A DNA stretch of 64,000 bases from Phlegmacium glaucopus (GCA_015039465.1 MU130011.1:101150-165149); one strand, 5' to 3'. Positions 45,173 to 55,690 are shown, counted from the first letter of the stretch. Made by a program: numbers and translations. The notes: generated by a model from the letters alone, not told the origin.

Positions 45173-45385
45173 GCCTGTTATCTTGTGGTCTCTAGCAAAA
45201 CATCAAATTCTGATTCTGACTAAGCATGTATTTGTTGATTGATGGCTTATTAATATGAAAACAACTGTAAGGATAATTTATTGTTCCTGCAGAAAATAAT
45301 AGATAAATGTTAGAATTAAATAATAATGAATTTAGGCAGAAAACATGTTATGTATTTTAATTTTTACTAATCCTTCACCTTTTTA

Positions 45386-45507
45386 AGTGTAGGGCCAAGG
45401 CCAAACCAAAGCCAAAGTCAAGCCAAGTTTTGACCCCAAGCCAGGGCTGCCAGGGCTGGAAAAAGTGAAGCTAAAGCCAAGGAAAGCCAAGCCAGCACAT
45501 CACTAGA
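45386..45507. mobile_element. Motif element fragment with GCCAAG repeats
   Basis: It iterates GCCAAGCC/GCCAAAGCC words and ends CCAGCACATCACTAG, like the GCAGCATCACTAG end of the 32,167 element. No matching left end was found. Confidence 0.35.
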
Positions 45508-45950
45508 CAGCACTACTATAAAATTATATTCCACTCAACCTAAAATCCCATTAGCATCCTTAATTATTCTGCTTTCAAAATTCCAACTCCAAGATTTGTC
45601 TGCTCTTGGTGCTTAGTAATATGCTTACATAAGGTGCTGGATTAAAGTGTCACCTAGTACTAGTGATTGACTCTGTTGACAAAATACCTTGCTGAACTAA
45701 GCTATTATTGTAATGCAACTTCATTATCAAACACTAGGTGTCAGGGGATAACCCTGAGGTATATACTATATTTACTGTATTTTGACTTGCTTGCATACTT
45801 ATTTGCTACTGTTTGGCTACCACCTTATTTTGAGTAGTAGTTAGTAATTACTGTCCTTATCTCATTATTTACTGGAACCCCCTACTTTGCTAGCTTGTTG
45901 CTACTGATACCTAGTCTTTATAGATTGTCTACTCTCCCTAGAGTTGAGGA

Positions 45951-46349
45951 CTTTACTCTCCCCCACACATTCTGAGCAGATCCAAGCAGATCTGAGCACT
46001 TTTTGAGTGTATTCTGAGTGGAATTTGCTTGGACCCACTTGGATCTGCTCAGACTGCTAGGAATGGAACCTATATACCTCCCCAACCTTAAAAAAGCCCT
46101 AAAAAAACCTTAACAAAACCTTAACAAACTATATACCTCCCTAACCTTAACACAACCTTAACAAAAACCTTAACAAAACCTTAACAAAACCTTAACAGAA
46201 GTATTTTCCCAATAAATTTGTGTCTTATTTGCTTGGATCCACTTGGAATCTGCTTGGAATCTGCTCAGATCTGCTTGGAATCTGCTCAGATCTGCTCAGA
46301 CTGCTTGGATCTGCTTGGATCTGAGTGGAATGTGTGGGGGAGGGTAAAG
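45951..46349. mobile_element. TIR element with AGATC/GATCT-motif repeats
   Basis: The left end is CTTTACTCTCCCCCACACAT and the right end is the complement of CTTTACCCTCCCCCACACAT, both continuing TTC. The arms iterate CTGAGCAGATCC and AGCAGATC words in opposite orientations. The centre (46,075-46,200) holds direct repeats of AACCTTAACAAAA. It is 399 bases and non-coding. Confidence 0.7.
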
Positions 46350-47544
46350 TACTGCTAGAGTCCCATCTCCTCTTATATGTAGGTTGCCCTAACACTGGGC
46401 AGTACTATATTGTGGATGGACAATTCTCATATATACCTGCACTTAAATACAAATTTTGAGTGATGCTTCAAGCTTCAAGCTTCAAGCCTTCAAGGTTTCA
46501 AATTTCAACCCCAAAATCTGCTCTCAGCTGTGAACAACAGAGATCAGCAGTGATTCCAAAGCTCACAACTTACTGAATTGCAACCAACAACAAGAGGAAG
46601 AACCATTCCAGACAATTATACAAGGGATTGTGCATTGTAAACCACTCATAGACTGAATGGCATCAGTTGAGGTCACACTAGGTGCTCATGAGAGGACTGT
46701 TGTGGTCATCTGCTAGCATTGATAATTCATGTTGGTTTTGGCTATGGCTGGCTGTGTGTGATTGGGCATGGTTTTTCAGGTCCTGTAAATTTTATTTTTT
46801 TTGGTTTTTTTCTTTTGGGGTAGGGACATCAGGAAAAATGATTTTGGCCCTAGGTAGCCTTGGGTAATTTGTTAGTGTCACACTACCCAGGACATCCCAG
46901 GACATCCTAGAGCAGCACAGGTAAAATTTGAGTGTTACACACTTATCCAAGGACACCTCAGGACAACCTAGGACAGCATAGATAAAGTTTTGAGTGTCAC
47001 CCATTTGCTCAAGACACCTTTAGTGTATCCTGGTGCATTGACCATCTGGATTAAATCACATCAGGAGGCCCTGGGAGTCCCTTAGAATTTATGAATTTTG
47101 CTAGAGAATGTTTAACTGCCATGTCCAGGAAAGTATTTTACAGTTTTCTCAATAAGGAGAGCTGCTATTAATATAATTTAAACATATTCAGGGTCCTAAA
47201 ACAATTCTCTAAAAAATTTCCTTTTTTGGAATTTATGTAGACCCATATGCTTGAAATCATGCTTATCTGTGATCATGTGACCAATGGTCTATGCACCATC
47301 CAAAAGATATATAAACCACCCACAATTTTGTTTTCTTATTTCCTACTTCCCCAGTATTATATATGTACTAGTATATTTATGTATCACTTATTTATGTATC
47401 ACTATTTTATTATTATTTTATTACTAGTATATATGATGTTTAGAATAATTGAATATAATTTTATTATGATTATTATTATTCTGTTGTGTGAGACCATTTA
47501 AATATCTGGTTCATATATGTTTTCTAGCATCAGATCCAAGTTTA
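46350..47544. other. AT-rich region, no gene seen
   Basis: Contains a short motif block at 46,880-47,030 (CCCAGGACATCC/CCTAGGACA words) and very AT-rich DNA at 47,330-47,500. No supported coding frame. Confidence 0.45.
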
Positions 47545-48095
47545 CTTTACCCTCCCTGGGTTAATCCATATGGATTCCATAAAATAGAGGGTGGATTCCA
47601 TGGAATGAGGAATGGAATCCATAAAATACAAATGGATTCTATACCTATTCCATGGAATATAGAGATGGAGTCCATACTTTTCCATACCCATTCCATACTC
47701 ATTCCATGGAATATACAGATGGAGTCCATACCTATTCCATGGAATACACAGATGGACTCCATACTCATTCCATACCTATTCCATAGAATATGTAGATGGA
47801 TTCCATACCCATTCCATGGAATATAAAGATGGACTCCATACCTATTCTATGGAATATAGGGATAGACTCCAAACCCATTCCATGGAATATACAGATGGAT
47901 TACACACCTATTCCACACCCATCCTGTATAAAAATCCATACAGAATCCACACAGAATCCATATAAAATAAGTGTGGAATAGGTGTAGAATTTATCTGTAT
48001 ACTCCATGAAATGGGATGGAGTCCATCTCTATATTCCATAGAATGGGTATGGAATGGTATGGAATCCATCTGTATATTCCATGGAATAGGAGCAA
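47545..48095. mobile_element. Inverted paralogue of the 38,281 TIR element, without the LTR
   Basis: It starts CTTTACCCTCCCTGGGTTAA and matches the reverse complement of 39,698-39,409, then continues into the complement of 38,808 and below. At about 47,834 it has the uninterrupted sequence GGTATGGAGTCCATCTTTAT (on the complement), which is the empty site of the solo LTR. The right terminus is not recognisable. Confidence 0.7.
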
Positions 48096-48269
48096 TACTT
48101 TACTGCAATGGGGAGGATCAAAGGCAGGAAAAGAATGAGATTGGGATTGTTAAAACATCACACGGTGTATGAAGGAGAAGGAGTGGGCATGATATTGGGT
48201 TTGGAGTTGATAAGAGAAGAATGAGAAGTATTGGGTATAATACCAATGGGTGTTGACAACACAGGAGGT

Positions 48270-48615
48270 CTTTATGGTCCCCCACCCTTTCCAATTGGAA
48301 TTCCCAGGAATTCTGAGGATTCCTGAGGCCCAGGAATTCCAATTGGAAGGATTTAGTATTGTCTCTCACCAGAAAGTCATGTATTTTCAGAATTTCATTC
48401 CAATTTCATTCCAGTCCCATTCCAACAATTCCAAGCTTTCCAAGTTTCCAATTGGAAGTCTTGGAAACAATTGGAATTACTTGGAAACATTTGGAATTTC
48501 TTGGAAACATCTTGGAAACAATTGGAATTATTTGGAATTCCAAGACTTCCAAGGATTCCAAGGATTCCAAATGTTGCCAAAGAATTCCAATTGGAAAGGG
48601 TGGGGGACTGTAAAG
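48270..48615. mobile_element. TIR element with TTCCAATTGGAA repeats
   Basis: Terminal inverted repeats of about 35 bases: CTTTATGGTCCCCCACCCTT at the left, and the complement of CTTTACAGTCCCCCACCCTT at the right, both continuing TCCAATTGGAATTC. The interior is built almost only of CCAATTGG, GGAATTCC and TTGGAAACA words. It is 346 bases and non-coding. Confidence 0.75.
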
Positions 48616-48645
48616 TATTTGTGACTGACCATTGAGCTTCTTTAG

Positions 48646-48842
48646 GTGCAACTGTCTTTGAGGAACTCACAATTATGAAGTCTGCATGGGGTCCAAAGCT
48701 TTACAATGCAGCTGCATACAATAATTCTCAAGTTGAGACTTGTCTCATTGACTTTGAAGAGCTACTCATTGAAGATGTTGATGCATTAGAGTGGGAAAAT
48801 GACCTAGCAATGGATTTAGATGATGAATTACTTGTTGTTTAG
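48646..48842 (+). pseudogene. Coding-like last exon of an unknown gene
   Basis: After a good acceptor (GAGCTTCTTTAG) the frame reads ATVFEELTIMKSAWGPKLYN, then CLIDFEELLIEDVDALEWEN and ends MDLDDELLVV at a TAG. The composition is protein-like, but no upstream exon is found because the TIR element at 48,270-48,615 lies directly before it. It may be a transposase or host gene remnant. Not recognised. Confidence 0.35.
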
Positions 48843-48904
48843 CTTAACATTAGCTCTTTTGTTTATTATCAGCTTAATTAAAGTCTCCAATTTCATTTTT
48901 ACAT

Positions 48905-49100
48905 GTATCTAACTGGTTTAAACTGGTTTTTCAACTGGTTTCAATGTTAACTGGTTGAAACCAGTTAAAAAACTGATGAAGACTGACAAAGACTGGTTCA
49001 CATCAGTCTGGTCCAGTTTTTTGAGCAGTCCCTAAAGAAGGTTAACCAGTCACAGTTCTGGTTAAGGCTGTTGGAGGCCAAAATACCAGACCAGACTGGA
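48905..49100. repeat. AACTGGTT/AACCAGTT motif block
   Basis: Iterated ACTGGTT and its complement AACCAGT, in the same style as the other motif-iterating elements. Termini are not clear. Confidence 0.45.
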
Positions 49101-49345
49101 CTTTCAAGCATTAATGCCTAAGCTAGGTATAATAAATTTCACACTAAAAAATAGCATAAGGCCTCTGTTGTCACATGAGCTAGATACAATGAGAATTCAA
49201 AGTCCAAACATTACATAACAATCTTCTAGCATGGATTGGGGGACATGGTAAAAACAAGACTATATAAGTCATGCATCAAGCATGATGCTCAAACAATGAC
49301 CAAAAGAAAAAGAAAGGTTGTAACATGTTAACATTGTAACTATAT

Positions 49346-52300
49346 TTAGGGGAAAAATTTTTGAGCAGAAGTAACATCATGAAATATAAGGACCATACAT
49401 ACTTCTAAAAGCAGAACTTCTCCTGATTGATACCCAAGACATATTTTGGATTTGTGGTGGCTGATGGAAGTTGAGTTATGGAAAGGAGGTGGAACCCAGA
49501 TTTTCTGAAGATTTGTAGTGTGGGCTATTGTGTCATTGCATATGTGAAGGAATGATGGCTCAAGAGAGACATCAATTCTGCCATCAAAATCAGTGTGGAT
49601 AAACACACCATCAGGAACATGGTTATTAGATGAAGGCAAAAAAGGCATATGTCCATTGATCACTGCCTTACACTCTCCTGTGGCTGTATTCCAGATACGT
49701 GCAGTGCGATCCAAAGATGCAGATACAATATGCATACCATCAGGGGAGAAGACAACAGATTGAACCCAAAATGAATGTCCATTGAGCACTGCCTCACACT
49801 CTCCTGTGGCTGTATTCCAGATCCGTGCAGTGTGATCCCGAGATGCAGAGACAATATGCATACCATCAGGTGAGAAGACAGCAGAGTTGACCTGATCTGT
49901 ATGTTTGAGCTCTGCCTCACACTCTCCTGTGGCTGTATTCCAGATCCATGCAGTGTGATCCTGAGATGCAGAGACAATATGCATACCATCAGGAGAGAAG
50001 ACAGCAGAGTTGACCCAACCTGTATGTCCTTTGAGCTCTGCCTCACACTCTCCTGTGGCTGTATTCCAGATCCATGCAGTGTGATCCCGAGATGCAGAGA
50101 CAATATGCATACCATCAGGAGAGAACACAGCAGACCAGACCCAACCTGTATGTCCTTTAAGCTCTGCCTTACACTCTCCTGTGGCTGTATTCCAGATCCG
50201 TGGAGTCCGATCTGAAGATGCAGAGACAATATGCATACCATCAGGAGAGAAGACAGCAGACTTGACCTCATGTGAATGTCCTTTGAGCACTGCCTCACAC
50301 TCTCCTGTGGCTGTATTCCAGATCCGTGCAGTGTGATCTGAAGATGCAGAGACAATATGCATACCATCAGGAGAGAAGACAGCAGAGTTGACCTTAAATG
50401 CATGTCCTATGAGCACTGCTTCACACTCTTCTGCAGCTGTATTCCAGATATTTACAGTTCTATCTATAGATGCAGACACAATATGCATACCATCAGGAGA
50501 GAAGACAGCAGAGTTGACATTAGATGCATGTCCTATGAGCACAGCTTCACAGTGTCCTGTGGCTGTATTCCAGATCCGTGCAGTGTGATCCTGAGATGCA
50601 GACACAATATGCATACCATCAGGAGAGAAGACAGCAGAGTTGACCCAATGTGAATGTCCTTTGAGCACTACCTCACACTCTCCTGTGGCTGTATTCCAGA
50701 TCCGTGCAGTGTGATCCCAAGATGCAGAGACAATATGCATACCATCAGGAGAGAAGACAGCAGAGTTGACCCAATCTGTATGTCCTTTGAGCTCTGCCTC
50801 ACACTCTCCTGTGGCTGTATTCCAGATCCATGCAGTGTGATCCTGAGATGCAGACACAATATGCATACCATCAGGAGAGAAGACAGTGAAGTTGACCAGA
50901 TCCATGAATGTCCTTTGAGCTCTGCCTCACACTCTCCTGTGGCTGTATTCCAGATCCGTGCAGTGTGATCATAAGATGCAGACACAATATGCATACCATC
51001 AGGAGAGAACACAGCAGACCAGACCCAATCTGTATGTCCTTTAAGCTCTGCCTCACACTCTCCTGTGGCTGTATTCCAGATCTGTGGAGTGTGATCTGAA
51101 GATGCAGAGACAATATGCATACCATCAGGAGAGAAGACAGCAGACTTGACCTCATGTGAATGTCCTTTGAGCACTGCCTCACACTCTCCTGTGGCTGTAT
51201 TCCAGATCCGTGCAGTGTGATCTGAAGATGCAGAGACAATATGCATACCATCAGGAGAGAAGACAGCAGAGATGACCCGATGTGTATGGCCCTCAAGCCA
51301 TGCCTCACACTCTCCTGTGGCTGTATTCCAGATCTGTGCAGAGCAGAAAGATGCAGAGACAATATGCATACCATCAGGAGAAAAGACAGCAGTGTTAACA
51401 TCATTTAAGTGTCTCAGAACTACTTCAGACTGGCTCCATGCTTTTCTCCTTCCCAGACAGAGCTTCCATGGACAATCCATCTTATCTCCATATCTTTTCC
51501 AGATATCAGATGTTTCAGGCAGCCAGGCTAGGGCTGAAGGACATCCTTCAAGGCTGCTATTTTTAATAAAACCAAAACTTTCTTTCAAAAACCTCTTTGC
51601 ATCAATCACAGTTGTTGCCAAGACCTTTTGGGTCTATTTTCTAGTGTAAGTGCAATCCATCTGCAGAAACAAGATCACTTACATTTGCCCAATTTTCTAG
51701 TTTTTGCAATGAATGTATGGCAGTGTCCAATTTTCCTAAAATACTCAAACAATCCATCCATCGCAGAAGATGTCTTCCAAAAAAATGCTTCAATTCAGCA
51801 CATTCACTGTTCTTGTCCACATAGGTAAAATGAATGGCCCAGCTACCACAAGCATATGCAAGAGCTTCAGAAATTTCTTCACATTTCCTCTCTGCCAAGT
51901 AAGATACCCTTTCTTTCTGTGACCATTTTTTCTCCATCAAGGACAGACACTGAAGTGCCAGATATTTATGTGAAACACAAGGGTCAAGATAATGCTTTGG
52001 GGAAAGAATGTGATTACTGATGAAATCATAGAAGGAAGCATGGAGTACTGAGATCTGCTTAGCAGAGTCTGGATATGATGGAATATGTATCAATGAATGA
52101 AGGGAAGAAAGGGCTGCATCAACTTGTTCTATGGGTATTTCCATCAAAAGACTGATGGCAGTCATAGAAAGAGGATTATAGACATATACAACAGCTGTCA
52201 GAACCATGTCTATATTCCATGCCTCCCCAACATTTGCAGAGTCATAAGCAGCATCCAAAATTCTTTCATAAAGAACATGTAATGGTTGGGTTAGACCAGA

Positions 52301-53816
52301 TGTGGTTCCCAATGCAAGATTGACCACATCTGAAAGTCGCTTAGGCATGCTAGAGCTACCTCTCTGAGCAATATATTTGCAGACAGTTGCTGCATAAATG
52401 AACAAATTACCAGACATTTTCACAAGGCTTCCAACTTCAGCCTGGGGTGGCCAATTATGCCTATTGTACTTATTATTCCCACCAAGCAAGCAAGCTTTAA
52501 TATAAAGCTCAATATCAGCTTGCACAATCTCCTTTTCAACCTCATGAAGGATGAGATTAGAATGATTCAAAGAACCATCAAAAGTCTCCATCACCACTAT
52601 TTCTGGACGACTAGTGATGAAGAACTTTACTGGAAGAGATTTACTGTGCTTTAATATCACAGAAAGTAACTCAGCCACAAGGGACTGGTCTGAGCACTCA
52701 TCCAGAGCATCAAGAACAATAACTGGGACAATTACTCCTTCCCTAGTATCCCTGTATGCAGCAGTGAAGGGTCTAACAATGAATCTCAGGAATTGTTTGC
52801 CAATCCTCCAAGATGAGCAGTCAGGATCAGCTTCCACTACATCCAAGATAAGTTGAGACAAAGATGGGTGATACTTGGCCAACTGAAAGGCAATGGTGGG
52901 GATGATACAACGGACATCACTGGTATCAATCCGGAGATGAGAAGCAAAAAAAGTACCACCTAGGGATTCCTTTTCATCAAGGATTTGACTGAACGAGTAA
53001 GCAATTGTTGTTTTACCAGTTCCAGCCATCCCGTTTAGCCAGAATACCTTTTTGGCCGTATTATCGCTTACCCACACTCGCAGTGTATCAAGGATTGCCC
53101 TGCGAGTGTTCTTCGTACATGCGTTGCGTGGAGTGGGAGATGCAGCATCGTATTCTGCAAACTCAGCGCGAGGTAAGAGACCATCACGTAGTGCAGTCTA
53201 TAAACTAGATTTTAGCGATGATTGTCCCAGTCCGAAGACTAAACACCCTCACTATGATTCGAGACCTAGATTGTTTGTTTCCATCAGGATTGGATGGCGC
53301 ATGCAAGTTGATCTAACACGATGATAGAACTGTCGTTGCACAGATTGGTTTTTATGCGAATGGAATGATGCTTACAGTATTGGCCATGATGATTGTCGAG
53401 TCATGCAGGGTCACATCTTGAGCATCTTGGAAGACAGTCATTGGTGTTATGCCCTAAATGAGCATTGATTAGTGACGACGGTCGTGAGCGCAAACATGGA
53501 CGCTGACCGTGGATAGAGTTTCTGGTACTGAGCTTCTAACGGAACTGGTTTCAACAGGTATCAACGCTGAAACGGGTGCGTAGATGGGACGGGACACTGC
53601 TTCCGTACTTGCAACCACTGTGGCAGGTGCGTGGTCGACGCCGACCGCAGAGACCATATTGAGTAGTAAATCACTTGGGTATGAGGATGTTAAGTAATAA
53701 TCGATAAATCGCCGAGGACACGATTCAGTTACTCACCTCGTTCCTGCTGCGTCTGTCGTTGCCATATGATTATCAGAGCTTGAATCCACGTCGAGCAGTA
53801 AGGCAACAGATGCCAT
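49346..53816 (-). CDS. NACHT/WD40 NLR-type receptor (NLR2), frameshift in the WD40 array
   Basis: Exons 53816-53737, 53673-53496, 53453-53376, 53197-51683 and 51633 onward join in phase. The N-terminal module parallels NLR1: DVDSSSDNHMATTD, then LIPVETSS, then VFQDAQDVTLHDSTI. The NACHT exon has LLPRAEFAEYDA, P-loop LNGMAGTGKTTIAYSF, Walker B VIVLDALDEC and FFITSRPE, then winged-helix-like sequence. From about 51,420 there are some 14 WD40 repeats of 42 residues, nearly identical (VFSPDGMHIVSAS.DHTA.IWNTATGECE). Near 50,905 the frame changes between repeats, so the array is read in two frames. This is either a real lesion or a sequence error. The C-terminus after 49,650 is non-repetitive. In the HNWD family of Podospora, similar arrays recognise partner proteins; here that is an inference. 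Confidence 0.85.
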
Positions 53817-54299
53817 CGACGATGGTTTGGACGGGGGCGACCGATTATAAGGAGGAGTTAACTTTCTCTTGAAAGATCGAGCAGCTTTGTCTGTGGGATA
53901 ACTCCTTGATGATGGTACTAGTCAGAGCAATGAGGCTGTACAGGGCTGTACGAGTTCGCTTTTCCCACAATGTAGTTCTAAATATAGGCATTTACAAGTT
54001 ATGATAATGACCTTCAAACGCTAGCGACAATAATGTACTATACATAGGATCTTGAAATACAATTGTGATGATGCAGCGACTGATGATTTATGTAATCCGT
54101 CACCCAAGGCTTGACGAAGCAACGGTGCTTAATCCATGAGACCCGCAAGTTAATGGGATTTCAGGCCTCAGGGCTCATTTGACGACTTTTAAGACTAGGA
54201 TAATCATCGAGTTCTTGATTGCAGATAGTAGTGCATTAGACAGACTGAGAAAGGCAACCACAATGAGTGGGTTGACTTGTGGGTAAGAATACAAGGCTC
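53817..54299 (-). promoter_or_regulatory. Upstream region of NLR2
   Basis: The first 90-100 bases resemble the NLR1 upstream sequence. The rest is CpG-normal spacer without a gene. Confidence 0.35.
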
Positions 54300-54860
54300 A
54301 CCTCAATGGGAAGTTGCTTGTTGTCCTGGCCAGGGCGGCGAACTATGGGTGATTTGGGAGGTGGAGAGGTTGAAACAGCAGACGAAGTACGGGCGATAGC
54401 AGTGAGATTTGAAAGTCAGAATTATGGGTTAAAAATAGGGGGGAAGAAATAGCGTACCGTCTGCCTTGAAGGGGTTCTTCCTGAAGTTACGGACCTTCTC
54501 CACCTCCTCATGAGTCATCAGCGAGGATTCTGCTGTTCTCGGGCTGCCTCGGAGGTGAAACGGCTACGAGAATCAATGTGAGCACGTTGGAGCTGCGAAG
54601 AAACGATGAAGAGCGTGCTTACATCTAGTAGAACTGTTGCTGTCAAGCGAAGAAGTTGAAACAGGGAGTACTTCTGTCTCTCCCTCTTCAAGACCTTCGT
54701 CGTCAATGGCTGCTGCCTCCAGATGAACCTCGTCAGCTAGACTGCCCCAGTTGTGATGACCGGCGCCTGACTTGCGTATCGACAGGTCAAGACCGGAACG
54801 CGACTCCGAGCGGTCCTTGATGACGGCACGAGGGTATGCAGCACGAGCGGTACGAGTCAA
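54300..54860 (-). pseudogene. STM1/SERBP1-like (hyaluronan/mRNA-binding family) pseudogene
   Basis: The conserved N-terminal block is present: TRTARAAYPRAVIKDRSES, then RSGLDLSIRKSGAGHHNWGS. An acidic EGLEEGETE region and MTHEEVEKVRNFRKNPFKAD follow, then LTAIARTSSAVSTSPPPKSP. This is the plan of fungal Stm1-like ribosome-preservation factors. Four lesions are seen. The start codon position is TTG. The frame is broken by stops between TSEAAREQQNPR and SLMTHEE, about 54,520. The last intron (from 54,457) has no AG before the next exon, where AA stands in the expected place. No terminal stop context could be confirmed. It is probably a non-functional duplicate. Confidence 0.7.
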
Positions 54861-55066
54861 TGTTACAGAGATAATAATAATAAAGTAAGTGGCTGTGGCT
54901 GTGTTGTAGGTGGTGGATGATAACTGAGGTAGTTAGGAAGTAAGCCTTTATACGCCAAGCTTGTACTATCCCATGAAACAAAGGGTAAATATTAGGCTCG
55001 ACACCAGCCGATATGGATGGATACCGATTTGGGATCGGTAGACCTCCAAACAGGCATTGATAGAGA

Positions 55067-55690
55067 CTATCGACGAGCCAACGCTATATCAAGTTCACGA
55101 CATTGTTCATCGTATCTAGTAGTACTTCTCCAAGTTTCACCCTCGTCACCCTCGCGCGGCGTTCGGCTAAGATAGCCTGATAGACCGATGACAAGAATCA
55201 TCCAAAAACTGCCCCCAATAACACTCATCAGTGTTGCATTTCGTACGTTCAATCCTCCTAGACCAGATTTCTATTTTGCTAACTTGAGATAGATGATGCA
55301 GCCTAGAGGACCAAGAACGGGCTGCAAAGGCCATGTTTGTTATCGTAAGGATAATCAAAAGCAGCCGAAAGCCCTTCTCTCAAAGACGTGTGGGTGACGT
55401 CCAGGGATAGATAGCACAGGAGAGGTAGTCCATAGAAGAGATGCACTGATAGAACCCACTATAGCTGCTGTTTCTGTGTTTGCAGAGTGATTGGGATGAG
55501 TAAATGCATTGCCGACAGTCCTGGATTTAATAATGCGCCTGTAATCAATGAAAAATAGAACAAATCCAATCCAAGATATACGTACATTGTGACGCTTCCA
55601 AAGCTAGTAGCACATGCTAGGCCCAGAACAAAAATCCCACTGGGGAAACGGATGGCAAAGTCATAAGTACGTGATGAGACATTCAAACAT
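55067..55690 (-). other. Membrane-protein-like fragments, unrecognised
   Basis: A frame at 55,686-55,459 reads FPSGIFVLGLACATSFGSV, then MYVYLGLDLFYFSLITGALL, and further hydrophobic pieces occur to 55,067. No continuous gene was assembled. It may be a decayed transporter. Confidence 0.25.

Noticed and set aside
49660..50403. Second minus-strand repeat frame in the WD40 region
   Set aside because: Alternative-frame translation of the 126-base WD40 repeats. The plus-strand frames at 49,901-50,968 are likewise shadows.
27200..53020. Classical RIP
   Set aside because: Losses are at CpG rather than the CpA-focused pattern of ascomycete RIP, so methyl-CpG decay is the simpler reading.
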